Assembly (NCBI GenBank): GCA_902812415.1
Contig: CADDZJ010000018.1
Coordinates: forward strand, 1-50,217
DNA: 50,217 bases
Source: Acidobacteriota bacterium
Lineage (GTDB): Bacteria; Acidobacteriota; Terriglobia; UBA7540
Direction: 5' to 3'
Positions 17,401 to 24,340 of this stretch are shown piece by piece. Under the pieces are notes generated by a model. That model was not told where the DNA came from and did not search any database. It worked only from the letters and a program-made list of their open reading frames with translations. The stretch's first letter is position 1, and each line of letters starts with the position of its first letter. The translations under genes and the position numbers were made by a program.

Positions 17401-18446
17401 GAGTAGACTTCTTCGCCCGTGGAGCAGCCCGGAACCCAGATTCGGATCGACAGGTCAGGGGGGTGATCGTGGGTGATGGAGGGGAAAACCTTCTTCTTGA
17501 GGAAATCGAAGAGTTCAGGGTCGCGGAAAAAACCGGTGACGTGGATGAGGATGTCCTGGTAAAGCGCGTCCAGTTCGGCGGGATTTTCCTGCAGGTAGCG
17601 CAGGTAATCCTTGAGGCTTTCAATTTTGTTGAGCGCCATGCGACGGTTGATGCGCCGGCGGACGGTGGTCTGCTTGTAATAGGTGAAATCGACGCCGCTG
17701 GATTTGCGGAGCAGCAGGAAGATCCTGTTCAGCTCGTTATCGCCCTCGGGGAGAAAGTCAGGAATTTCAAGGGCTTTGGACTGGATAACATACGGATGCC
17801 GGCCAAGGCTCATTAATTCCCGGGCAATCATCTCGGGCGGCAGGATAAAATCCACGCAGCCTGCCGCGACAGCATGGCGCGGCATATCCGGATATTTCGC
17901 CGACTTTTCATCCTGCGCGAAGGTAATGCCGCCCTCCGCCTTGATGGCTTTCATCCCGATCGTGCCGTCGTAGGCGGTGCCCGATAGAATAACTCCTATG
18001 GCTTTGGTCTTGAGATCCTCCGCCAGCGAACGGAAGAAAAAATCAATGGGCATGTGCTGCTCGGAGGCTGCGCGGCGAACCAGATGCAGCTTTGCATCTG
18101 AAATCGTCATGTTGGTGTCGGGGGGAATCACATAGACGTGATCCGGCTCCACTTGCATTCCATCTTTCACCTCGGCGATCGGGATGCGGGTGGCCCGCGC
18201 CAGCAGGTCGGGCAGCGCGCTCTTGTGCTTCGGCGCCAGATGCTGCACCAGGACGAACGCCATTCCGGTTTGCGCCGGCAAGTGGCTTAGAAGCTGTGTG
18301 AAAGCCTCCAGCCCGCCGGCTGACGCTCCGATGCCCACGACGGGAAAAGATTTCGTGACGGCTGATTTCGCGGGCTTGAAGCGCGAGGCGGTGGACATGG
18401 TTTTTGCCCCGTTCCTTCTGCGGCGCGAAGGCGACTTTGTGTTCAT
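14418..18446 (-). CDS. CheB-CheR fusion sensor kinase (PAS domains, HisKA_3 kinase)
   Basis: A 1342-residue soluble multidomain protein. Domains: CheB-type methylesterase (about 34-215) with catalytic Ser in GIGASAGG (S42), His in VQHLAP (H69) and Asp in GTAYDGTIGM (D160); CheR-type methyltransferase (about 235-505) with SAM-binding GCSTGEEVYS; a long coiled coil of repeated NEEL/SxNEE units (about 680-750); three PAS/PAC regions; then HisKA_3 with phospho-His in RIARELHDST and HATPase_c ending with GVGITGMRERVRKLGG. CheB-CheR-PAS fusions are known in many soil bacteria. Here the output is a NarX-like kinase, so the partner should be a NarL-type regulator. There is no receiver domain on CheB. 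ATG 18446 is used; ATG 18398 is possible. A 529-codon antisense frame over it is a shadow. Confidence 0.9.
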   Translation of the reverse strand: MNTKSPSRRRRNGAKTMSTASRFKPAKSAVTKSFPVVGIGASAGGLEAFTQLLSHLPAQTGMAFVLVQHLAPKHKSALPDLLARATRIPIAEVKDGMQVEPDHVYVIPPDTNMTISDAKLHLVRRAASEQHMPIDFFFRSLAEDLKTKAIGVILSGTAYDGTIGMKAIKAEGGITFAQDEKSAKYPDMPRHAVAAGCVDFILPPEMIARELMSLGRHPYVIQSKALEIPDFLPEGDNELNRIFLLLRKSSGVDFTYYKQTTVRRRINRRMALNKIESLKDYLRYLQENPAELDALYQDILIHVTGFFRDPELFDFLKKKVFPSITHDHPPDLSIRIWVPGCSTGEEVYSIAISLLEFLGESSLHVPIQIFATDISEQAVEKARAGVYLENIRAEVSPERLRRFFIKVDRGYQIGKSIREMCVFARQDVTKDPPFSKLDLISCRNLLIYLGPILQKKVISVFHYALKPGGTLILGSSETIGGFSEHFTLIDKKHKIYAKKSVSSAPWPLEFGSEFPVGRGRGAARRDEESANGFDVLKEADRLLLSKYTPAGVIVNEDFEILQFRGHTGTFLEPAPGQASLSLLKMAREGLILELRAALHKAKSEGTPIRKEGIQFRHNGSLREAAIEVAPLHGPGSKRSYFLVLFYDTTRPAPSELAPDRGRKAAKDNAQAKLIRQLQQELAQTKAHLQSIIEKQETTNEELRSANEEILSSNEELQSTNEEMETAKEELQSTNEELTTLNEELQNRNLELSVANNDLVNLLSAVDIPIVMLDNDLRIRRFTPLVEKILNLIPTDVGRPITDIKINLNIPDLHRLILDAINSVTVKEQEVQDGQGRWHLMRIRPYKTADNRIDGAVMTWTNIDAFKSQVSRSRRYAEAIIETVPESILVLDAELRVKSANPAFYQTFQVSPEETENRFIYELGNGQWNIPRLRSLLEDILPKATEIEDFEVEHDFPNIGRRMMRLNARQIRQDHATELILLAIQDVTKRKIAEEAAKALENRYRLLFERNLAGICRVTLEGVILDCNPAMARMLGYDSPEEVMRLNAADFHFDAAERENMLSQLQSRGSLADYEVRFRRKDGRPMEVLLNTILVDLPGAEAAFLEHVVLDISERKQAERSLQEFSARLVQLQDEERQRIARELHDSTGSSLTGLLANLAVVHKAAGSLKPPARKALAESIEFAKQCSNEVRTLSYLLHPPLLDELGLRPAIRWLVEGFVKRSGIQVDLDAPNDLGRMPAEVETAIYRLVQESLTNIHLHSGSPTAAIKITRDKNHVEMEVQDQGKGMPQSSWNDRQTERPGAGVGITGMRERVRKLGGQLVVKSGPRGTTIKATLPLSGAKA

Positions 18447-18549
18447 GGCGTGGACTCAAGGGTGAGGGAGATGGAGGTCTCCGTTTTCAGGGAGGCCGTG
18501 CCGGCAATCGGCCCTCCAACCTGCCATTCTGAGCGACGCGCCCTCACAC

Positions 18550-18691
18550 CGTCATCCTGAGGAGCCGCAGGCGGTCCTGAGTGAAACGAAGGAAGAATCC
18601 CTGCATTTGGGTGTTCTGCAAATACAGGGACGCTCCGCTAAGTTTACCCTGCGCTGAAATGCGGGGATTCTTCGCTCCGCTCAGAATGACA
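18550..18691. repeat. GTCATTCTGAG palindromic repeat, copy 4
   Basis: Left arm GTCATCCTGAGGAGCCGCAG, then GTGAAACGAAGGAAGAATCC; right arm AATGCGGGGATTCTTCGCTC, then CTCAGAATGACA. The outer flank at 18521-18537 carries a second, partial CATTCTGAGCGACGCG arm. Confidence 0.8.
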
Positions 18692-18881
18692 AGTGAAGAA
18701 TTTCTCATAATGACAGGCTGCACGAGTTTTTCGGCAACCTGCTGGCGCTCCCACCTTCGGCGCAACAACTACTCCTTAATGCAGTCCATCCCGCGTGTCA
18801 AGCGCAAAGCGCCTTTGTGCGCACACCTTCATTCCGAACGGCAGTCTTTCCACCCTTTCATTGTGAGCGCAGCCTCTCACA

Positions 18882-18998
18882 CGGTCATTCTGGGGAGCCG
18901 AAGGCGGTCCTGAGTGAAACGAAGGAAGAATCCCTGTATTGGGTCGCCCTGCAAATGCGGGGATTCTTCGCTTCGCTGCGCTCGCTCAGAATGACAGG
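18882..18998. repeat. GTCATTCTGAG palindromic repeat, copy 5
   Basis: Left arm GTCATTCTGGGGAGCCGAAG, then GAAGGAAGAATCCCTGTATT; right arm AATGCGGGGATTCTTCGC, then GCTCGCTCAGAATGACAGG. The two arms belong to different arm subtypes (GAGGAGCC and GAGCGAGC). Confidence 0.8.
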
Positions 18999-19015
18999 AT
19001 GGACGATGGTAGTGG

Positions 19016-19102
19016 TGGCCACGGTAGACGCTTTTCCAACCGTGGGCTTTTTTCTTGTGGACAAGCCCACGGTAAACTCAAATTGCGGGTTAACCGTGGC
19101 TA
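19016..19102. repeat. Nested palindrome built on CCACGGT / ACCGTGG
   Basis: Outer arms TGGCCACGGT (19016-19025) and ACCGTGGCTA (19093-19102) enclose a perfect 11-bp hairpin, ACCGTGGGCTT (19039-19049) with AAGCCCACGGT (19063-19073). The result is a double-stemmed structure, distinct from the GTCATTCTGAG family. Confidence 0.7.
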
Positions 19103-19286
19103 CCCAAATATTCTGCACAATTGCGCCGACGATCTTCTGGGGTCAACTCCTGAGCCATCTCCTACGGTAACTTCATCCACAGGTTACAGATTTCACTGGA
19201 TTGCCTCTCTTTCCGCCAGACGTTAATCTGCGCTTGAACGCTTGGCAAAGTCATCAGTTTGAGTCTAAAAGAACGAGGTGAAATGG

Positions 19287-19916
19287 ATGGCAGCTCATCT
19301 GGCAAATGAAACCACGCTCTTGAATCAAGCGCGGGTGGGTGACAGCGAGGCTTTTGGACTTTTAGTGCAGCAATACTATCAAAACGTCTACCGGCTAGCT
19401 TTTAGAATCACCCGCAATCGGGAGGACGCTGAGGATGCGCTTCAAGAAGCCGTTCTGAAAGCTCAATGTAACCTGTGCAAATTTCAGGGGAATTCGCGCT
19501 TTTCCACCTGGCTTGCCCGCATCGCGATCAATGAGGCGCTCATCCGGTTGCGCTCACGGCGAACCCAACGCGAGGTCTCATGGGACGAACTGGCCTGGTC
19601 TGACGGAGTAAGATGGGCTCCTCTCGAAGCTCGATCCGAAATAAGCAATCCGGAGAAACGCTATGCCGAGGTGGAACTCAATGAACGGCTTGGAAAGGCG
19701 CTTGACAGCCTCGGGCCGCACTTAAAAACCGTCTTCATTCTCCGCAATATCGATGGTTTCTCGACGGCTGAGTTGGCGCAAATGCTGGGACTTTCTCTGG
19801 CCGCCATCAAGTCGCGGCTGCTGCGGGCAAGATTAAAGCTGCGCGGACGCTTTAGGAAAGTGCTCAAACCGCAATCCGATGAAACCGCTCTGCTGGCAAG
19901 GCAGGCATCGGCGTGA
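19287..19916 (+). CDS. ECF-type RNA polymerase sigma factor
   Basis: An extracytoplasmic-function sigma factor of 209 residues. Region 2 (about residues 20-90) contains the -10 binding segment YRLAFRITRNREDAEDALQE and FSTWLARIAINEAL; region 4 (about 130-190) ends with the helix-turn-helix LAQMLGLSLAAIKSRLLRAR. There is no region 1.1 or 3. ATG 19287 is preferred over GTG 19278 because GAGGTG (19275-19280) lies 6 nt before it. No anti-sigma factor is encoded next to it: downstream are repeats and then the fumarase gene on the other strand. The target regulon is therefore unknown. Confidence 0.92.
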   Translation: MAAHLANETTLLNQARVGDSEAFGLLVQQYYQNVYRLAFRITRNREDAEDALQEAVLKAQCNLCKFQGNSRFSTWLARIAINEALIRLRSRRTQREVSWDELAWSDGVRWAPLEARSEISNPEKRYAEVELNERLGKALDSLGPHLKTVFILRNIDGFSTAELAQMLGLSLAAIKSRLLRARLKLRGRFRKVLKPQSDETALLARQASA

Positions 19917-19918
19917 AA

Positions 19919-19975
19919 CTGTCATTCGGAGCGGAGCGCAGCGAAGCGAAGAACCCCCGTATTTCGGCGTAAGAC
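19919..19975. repeat. GTCATTCTGAG repeat, single left arm after the sigma factor gene
   Basis: CTGTCATTCGGAGCGGAGCG, then GCGAAGAACCCCCGTATTTC, starts 3 nt after the sigma factor stop codon. No right arm follows. The ACTCCGCAAGGAATCTC stretch after it is shared with the centre of copy 2. Confidence 0.65.
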
Positions 19976-20011
19976 AAACTCCGCAAGGAATCTCAAAGGC
20001 AGTGTGAGTGG

Positions 20012-20196
20012 AAAGTGACGAGTGATGAGCAAAATCAACTCGTATGTCACATAAAGACCTCGGCTGAATCCACGGGCGGGACGCCCGTGCCACCGTTGTG
20101 GCATGGCCATCTTGGCCATGACCACCCAGGGTCCAGAAACGTTAGTGACCCATGACGAGGACCTCAGATTGATTTCTGCTCATCACTCGTCACTTT
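20012..20196. repeat. 185-bp inverted repeat with AGTGACGAGTGATGAGC ends and two internal perfect hairpins
   Basis: The arms at 20012-20038 and 20169-20196 are reverse complements over about 27 nt with a single 1-nt difference in length. Inside are two perfect hairpins: CACGGGCG-GGA-CGCCCGTG (20071-20089) and CATGGCCA-TCT-TGGCCATG (20102-20120). A related AGTGA..ATGAGC..CAATCTGAGGT segment lies near 11380-11420. The whole fills the space between the convergent sigma factor and fumarase genes. Confidence 0.75.
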
Positions 20197-20217
20197 CTTT
20201 TGCGGCTCCTCAGAAGG

Positions 20218-21675
20218 TCAGCGCTTACCGGGCAAGCCGGGTTTCGTGAGTTGTTCTGGAACTACTGCGCGGTCGTATAACTCTTCATCAACGCCGCTCC
20301 GAAGGGCAGCTTCTTTCAGCGTGAGGTCTTCCTGAACGGCCCGATGCGCGATTTCAGCCGCCTTATCATAGCCAATCACCGGGCTGAGCGCAGTGACCAT
20401 CATGATGGAACGGCTGACGTTGTGTTGAAGCTGCTTCTCGTTGATTTCGACGCCCTCCACCAGAAATTTCCGAAAGTGATCGCAGGCATCCCCCAGAAGC
20501 TGGATCGACCGCAGCGTGTGATCGATGACCAGCGGCCGGAAAGTGTTCAATTCGAAATTGCCCTCGGCGGCGGCCATCGCAACGGCGGCATCGAGGCCGA
20601 TCACCTTGATGCAAATCATCAGCATGATCTCAGCCTGAGTCGGATTTACCTTGCCGGGCATAATGGATGATCCCGGCTCATTGGCGGGCAGGATGATCTC
20701 CTGAAGCCCGCAGCGCGGCCCTGAGCCAAGCCAGCGCATGTCGTTGGCGAATTTGAACAGCGCAACAGCCAGGCCTCGCAACGCGCCCGAAGCGCGCGCC
20801 AGGGCGTCGAGCGAGGCTTGTGCCGCGAATTTGTTGGGCGCAGTCACGAAAGGGTAGCCGGTGAGTTCAGCAATGACTCTCGCGGTTTCTTCGCCGAAGC
20901 CGTCTGGGGCATTGATCCCCGTGCCCACTGCCGTGCCGCCTATTGCCAGGCGATAGAGACTCGGCAAAGCGCCTCGAATGCCCTCCATCGCATCTTCCAA
21001 CTGCGCCGCGTAACCCGACCATTCCTGGCCCACCGTGAGCGGCGTGGCATCCTGGAGATGGGTGCGCCCGATTTTTACCACGCGACTCCATTTCTCCGAT
21101 TTCTCCGCCGCTGATTTCTGAAGCCTTTCGACGCTCGGCAGAAGATGCTCGCACAGGGCTTTCACTGACGCCACGTGCATAGCCGTTGGAAACGTGTCGT
21201 TCGAGGATTGGCTCATATTGACGTGATCGTTGGGATGAACCGGCTGCTTGCTCCCAATCTTTCCCCCGGCAAGCTGAATGGCGCGGTTTGAGATCACCTC
21301 GTTGACGTTCATGTTCGATTGAGTCCCCGATCCGGCCTGCCAGAGGCCCAGCGGGAACTCATCGTCAAGCTTGCCCGCGATGACTTCATCGGCCACCTTT
21401 GAAATCAAGTCTGCCTTCCATTGTGGCAAACCCCCAAGGCGGGCGTTGACGATGGCAGCGGCTTTCTTGATGTATCCATAAGCGTGATAAATGGGCTTGG
21501 GCATCCTGTCGCTGCCGATATTGAAGTGAATGAGAGCCCGCTGTGTCTGCGCCCCCCAATAGCGCTCCGCCGGCACTTCAATCGCGCCCATTGAGTCTGA
21601 TTCCTTTCGCCAGCCGGTTTGTCCGGTGCCGATTGGCAGGTCGAGGATTTCGGGCTCTTGATCTGGGATGTCCAT
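20218..21675 (-). CDS. fumC: Fumarate hydratase class II (fumarase C)
   Basis: Class II fumarase: reversible hydration of fumarate to malate in the TCA cycle, an iron-independent cytosolic homotetramer. The 485 residues include the family signatures GSGTQSNMNVNEV (about 114-126), the HPNDHVNMSQSSND region and the catalytic loop GSSIMPGKVNPTQ (about 333-345). The start is fixed by a strong AAGGAGGT box 4 nt before ATG 21675. The N terminus has about 28 extra residues before the usual conserved MGAIEVPAERYWGAQT start. It is monocistronic: repeats flank both sides. Class II is distinguished from aspartase/argininosuccinate lyase by overall match to the FumC motifs, but aspartase cannot be strictly excluded by eye. 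Confidence 0.93.
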   Translation of the reverse strand: MDIPDQEPEILDLPIGTGQTGWRKESDSMGAIEVPAERYWGAQTQRALIHFNIGSDRMPKPIYHAYGYIKKAAAIVNARLGGLPQWKADLISKVADEVIAGKLDDEFPLGLWQAGSGTQSNMNVNEVISNRAIQLAGGKIGSKQPVHPNDHVNMSQSSNDTFPTAMHVASVKALCEHLLPSVERLQKSAAEKSEKWSRVVKIGRTHLQDATPLTVGQEWSGYAAQLEDAMEGIRGALPSLYRLAIGGTAVGTGINAPDGFGEETARVIAELTGYPFVTAPNKFAAQASLDALARASGALRGLAVALFKFANDMRWLGSGPRCGLQEIILPANEPGSSIMPGKVNPTQAEIMLMICIKVIGLDAAVAMAAAEGNFELNTFRPLVIDHTLRSIQLLGDACDHFRKFLVEGVEINEKQLQHNVSRSIMMVTALSPVIGYDKAAEIAHRAVQEDLTLKEAALRSGVDEELYDRAVVPEQLTKPGLPGKR

Positions 21676-21750
21676 GAGGACCTCCTTTTCTAGGGTGGAG
21701 GGACGGAAGGATTTGTGTACCGTATGAGAAATTGCGGGCCTGAAGCGTCG

Positions 21751-21935
21751 CCCGACAGGTTACTGAAAAGCTTTTGTAGCCTGGGTCATTCTGAGCGAGC
21801 GCAGCGAAGCGAAGAATCTCTGTATTTGCAAGAAATAAGGCAAGTAAATGCCGGGATTCTTCCTTCGTTTCACTCAGGACCACCTTCGGCTACTCAGAAT
21901 GACAGGGTACAAAAGCTTTTCAGCAACCTGTCGGG
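21751..21935. mobile_element. MITE-like element: full-length GTCATTCTGAG palindrome with 28-nt terminal inverted repeats
   Basis: The 185-bp element has outer arms at 21751-21778 (starting CCCGACAGGTTACTGAAAAG) and 21908-21935 (ending CAGCAACCTGTCGGG), complementary at 27 of 28 positions. Within them lie the usual inner arms, GTCATTCTGAGCGAGCGC and CTCAGAATGACAGGG. There is no coding capacity and I cannot see a target-site duplication. Weaker versions of the outer arms flank the copies near 18700 and 45650, so this looks like the ancestral full form of the repeat family. Confidence 0.7.
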
Positions 21936-21969
21936 GCGGTATGCCGGGCGTAAAGCCCGGCGCAGGAAG

Positions 21970-22698
21970 TCAGGCGCGCAGCAACGGGATTCTTCCTCGA
22001 AAACCCAGTTCGTCCAGGTGATGCATCAAATCGGCGGGGTCCTGGTAGACGCGAAACGCTCCCGCGCGCTCAAGCTCCTCCTGCCCATATCCGCCTGAGA
22101 GCAATCCCACTCCCAAAGTATGCGCTCGCTGCGCGGCCAGCATGTCCCAGACGCTATCGCCAATCACAATGCAGTTCATGATGGGCGCTTTCAAACGATC
22201 GGCCGCCGCGAGGAAAAGGTCAGGGTTGGGCTTGGCGTATTGCACTTGATCGCGGGTGAGCACCGGAACTTCAGGCCCGATGGAGAGGCCGGCAAGCGAC
22301 TCGCGGGCAGTCTCCATGCGGCCGCTGGTTGCAATCGCGTAAGGGACGCCGGAACCGGAAAGCAGTTTGAGAAGCTCGCGAGCCCCGGGCAGAGGGCGGA
22401 CGTCCTTCAATCGCCGGATGTAGGCCCTGGCATGAAGTTCTTGCAGGCGCTTGACCACCTGCGGGCTGATTTCGCGGCGCGTCTCCCTGAGGAGCGCATT
22501 CACAAACAGTCCGCCGCTCATCCCGATGCGGCGGTGAATTCTCCACACCGAAAGCTCAATGCCGCTCTGTTCGAGCGCTTCGCGCCAGGCCAGCACGTGC
22601 TGATACACGCTGTCGATGAGGGTTCCGTCCAAATCGAAAAGGAAGGCTGGACATCCGTGCGGCGTCGGATTTTGGGCTCTTTCCGCCGAAGTCTTCAT
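21970..22698 (-). CDS. HAD-superfamily phosphatase (phosphoglycolate phosphatase / beta-phosphoglucomutase-like)
   Basis: A 242-residue HAD hydrolase. Motif I is FLFDLDGTLIDS (nucleophile D22, acid/base D24), motif II is IATSGR, motif III Lys is in YAKPNPDLF, and motif IV is VIGDSVWDM. An alpha-helical type-1 cap sits between motifs I and II. Such enzymes dephosphorylate small phosphometabolites; without close comparison the substrate (phosphoglycolate, sugar phosphate or other) cannot be named. The C-terminal DPADLMHHLDELG helix is typical of the PGPase-like branch. It lies between the MITE-like element and the DUF6328-type gene on the same strand. Confidence 0.88.
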   Translation of the reverse strand: MKTSAERAQNPTPHGCPAFLFDLDGTLIDSVYQHVLAWREALEQSGIELSVWRIHRRIGMSGGLFVNALLRETRREISPQVVKRLQELHARAYIRRLKDVRPLPGARELLKLLSGSGVPYAIATSGRMETARESLAGLSIGPEVPVLTRDQVQYAKPNPDLFLAAADRLKAPIMNCIVIGDSVWDMLAAQRAHTLGVGLLSGGYGQEELERAGAFRVYQDPADLMHHLDELGFRGRIPLLRA

Positions 22699-22742
22699 GG
22701 GCTGCTTTCACAGATCACTTGCCGGCTTTGAGATCGTGGGGA

Positions 22743-23180
22743 TCAGGAAGCGTGACTCGCACCGCCGCGACGAATGGCCCATGCGAACCATAGCGTATAT
22801 GAAAAGATCAGCAACGCGAACGCCGCCCCCAGAGAAAAGGCAACGGAATGGACCGCCTTTTCCGTCAGGATGAAGAACTCCGTGGCGATTCCCGGTTCGA
22901 CCAATGCCAGCGCTCCTAATATAATCCAACTGGCAAAGCGATAAAAAGCCTCTGTGCGCTCTTCGCTTCGCGCAAGACGGTGATAGGCGGGAGGAGGCAT
23001 GAGCAAAATGGTCGCCATCGTGACGAAAGCGAAACTCAAGAGGTGAGGCTGCCGGCTGAGGAGCGGCAACTTACCAAAGCCCTTGAGCCAGATCATGATG
23101 AATTGGAATCCCAGCAACGCCTGAGCGCCGTGCAAAACCATTCGAGCCTCGGTGAGGACATGATTGATCTTTGCCTTCAA
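22743..23180 (-). CDS. DUF6328-like four-helix membrane protein
   Basis: A membrane protein of about 145 residues with the N-terminal segment LTEARMVLHGAQALLGFQF and four hydrophobic helices. This resembles DUF6328 family proteins as I remember them; no function is known. No ATG begins this frame: the first usable codon is TTG 23180. An ATG at about 23204 lies in the +1 frame and would join the protein only through a frameshift, so the true N terminus is uncertain. No good ribosome-binding site is visible for the TTG. Confidence 0.7.
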   Translation of the reverse strand: MKAKINHVLTEARMVLHGAQALLGFQFIMIWLKGFGKLPLLSRQPHLLSFAFVTMATILLMPPPAYHRLARSEERTEAFYRFASWIILGALALVEPGIATEFFILTEKAVHSVAFSLGAAFALLIFSYTLWFAWAIRRGGASHAS

Positions 23181-23256
23181 TTCCAGCGCCGGGATCAGGC
23201 ATATGGATGAGTCACAATGAAAAGGGGCGCTGCAGCGATGCCCTCCAAAGGCAACG

Positions 23257-23466
23257 CTAAGACGTTGCGCGAAGCATAGTCCGGGGCGGGAAGGGGTTCG
23301 CCTCCTCGGAAAGCTGCGGGGAGCGCTGCTGAACCAATTCCTCAGATTCGGTCTGGGAAGGCGCGCATTTCCTCTCGTGATAGCGCAATTGGATGATCGT
23401 TGCGAATGCTTTATGGCAATGATTGCACAAGTATCGGCCGGTCCTCTTCGGATGGTGGTCCTTCAT
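23257..23466 (-). CDS. Small protein with a single C2HC (C2H2-like) zinc finger
   Basis: A 69-codon gene. The start is fixed by an AAAGGAGGT box 8 nt upstream of ATG 23466. The product has one classical finger, YLCNHCHKAFATIIQLRYH then ERKC: C14-x2-C17-x12-H30-x3-C34, with the aromatic (F21) and Leu (L27) core positions of C2H2 fingers and a TGR-like linker before it. The C-terminal half is polar and probably disordered. Such fingers are common in eukaryotes but unusual in bacteria outside the Ros/MucR family, which this does not resemble in length. DNA or protein binding is an inference. Confidence 0.75.
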   Translation of the reverse strand: MKDHHPKRTGRYLCNHCHKAFATIIQLRYHERKCAPSQTESEELVQQRSPQLSEEANPFPPRTMLRATS

Positions 23467-23635
23467 AAAATGCGACCTCCTTTCATCAGCTTCCGGGTGG
23501 AATGAATTCCAATGCTGCAACTAAAAAGTGTACTTTTCCGTGGGCCGCCGAGCTATCGGGTAAAAACTGGATTAAGGTGGGGAAAACATCCCACTTTCAT
23601 CTTCGGGCCTATTTTGTTTTCGGAATCCTGCCGAC

Positions 23636-23666
23636 AATGGAGCGAGCGCCGGGCGTCCGCTCCATT
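23636..23666. terminator. Hairpin downstream of the DUF5818-type gene
   Basis: AATGGAGCG (23636-23644) pairs perfectly with CGCTCCATT (23658-23666) around a 13-nt loop. It starts 11 nt past the stop of the minus-strand gene at 23677. No U-run follows, so it is either a weak terminator or a dispersed palindrome. The remainder of 23467-23676 has no gene. Confidence 0.4.
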
Positions 23667-23676
23667 CTACGGCTGA

Positions 23677-24048
23677 TTAAGAGGCGCCGGCATTGCCGGA
23701 TAAGATAAGCTGGATTTTGGAGACGTGAATCGTGTTGGTTGTCGTATCCAGGGTGCCGATCACTTTCACGTGATAGCCGTTAAAACGCCTGGCCTCCGGC
23801 TGGTCGGTGAGCCTGTACGTAACCTGGGCGGAGGTGTCGTGCAGCACATACTTCCCTTTACGCTTTTCGATCTTACCGGTAAAGGCTCGCTCCATCTGTC
23901 CGGTTCCTGTCTCCGGTCCGGCGGGCTCGGCTGTCTGCCGGGCGGTGACTGACGGATGCGATCTCCAGGCGGCGGCTGGACTGACCGGCGCCATCCATGC
24001 GAGAAGACTTGCAAAAGCCGCGACGGTTAAAAGGTTGAGTTTTCTCAT
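23677..24048 (-). CDS. DUF5818-like secreted protein
   Basis: A 123-residue protein with an N-terminal signal peptide (MRKLNLLTVAAFASLLAW, then cleavage near AAAW). A small beta-rich domain follows (about residues 55-115): FTGKIEKRKGKYVLHD, TYRLTDQ, VKVIGTLDTTTNTIHVSKI. This pattern matches DUF5818 proteins, small exported OB-like domains I associate mainly with Acidobacteriota. The start is fixed by a GGAGGT box 6 nt before ATG 24048; the longer frame from 24213 lacks a signal peptide. Function is unknown. Confidence 0.8.
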   Translation of the reverse strand: MRKLNLLTVAAFASLLAWMAPVSPAAAWRSHPSVTARQTAEPAGPETGTGQMERAFTGKIEKRKGKYVLHDTSAQVTYRLTDQPEARRFNGYHVKVIGTLDTTTNTIHVSKIQLILSGNAGAS

Positions 24049-24340
24049 TTCCTGACCTCCATGAACAGGCGAATTCTCTCCATGAACGGCGTTCCTCTTA
24101 TTTTCGTTTACGCACAGAGAACTGCCTTCGTTTTGAGATACCCAGCAACTGAGGCTCCGAACGGCTGTGCTCCCAGGATTTTTCACGCCGGGATCAGGTG
24201 AATGGTGTAGCAATGCGGCCCGCTAACCATTTATGATGGTTGGGAATTCGAAAAATGCAGCGACTGTTTGCATCGCCTGAAGCATGAATTTGTGACGTAG
24301 GCGAGGTAAATTTTCCCAAGAGGGAGAAGTGGGTCTTTCC

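Larger units (their letters stand above)
18447..19286. other. Gene-free region with clustered repeats
   Basis: This 840-nt region holds two GTCATTCTGAG palindromes (18550-18691 and 18882-18998) and a nested palindrome (19016-19102). It also contains a TTTTTCGGCAACCTGCTGG segment (about 18724) that resembles the outer terminal sequence of the long repeat copy at 21751-21935. No gene is convincing. The promoter of the sigma factor gene should lie in 19110-19280, but I do not see a clear consensus. Confidence 0.5.
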
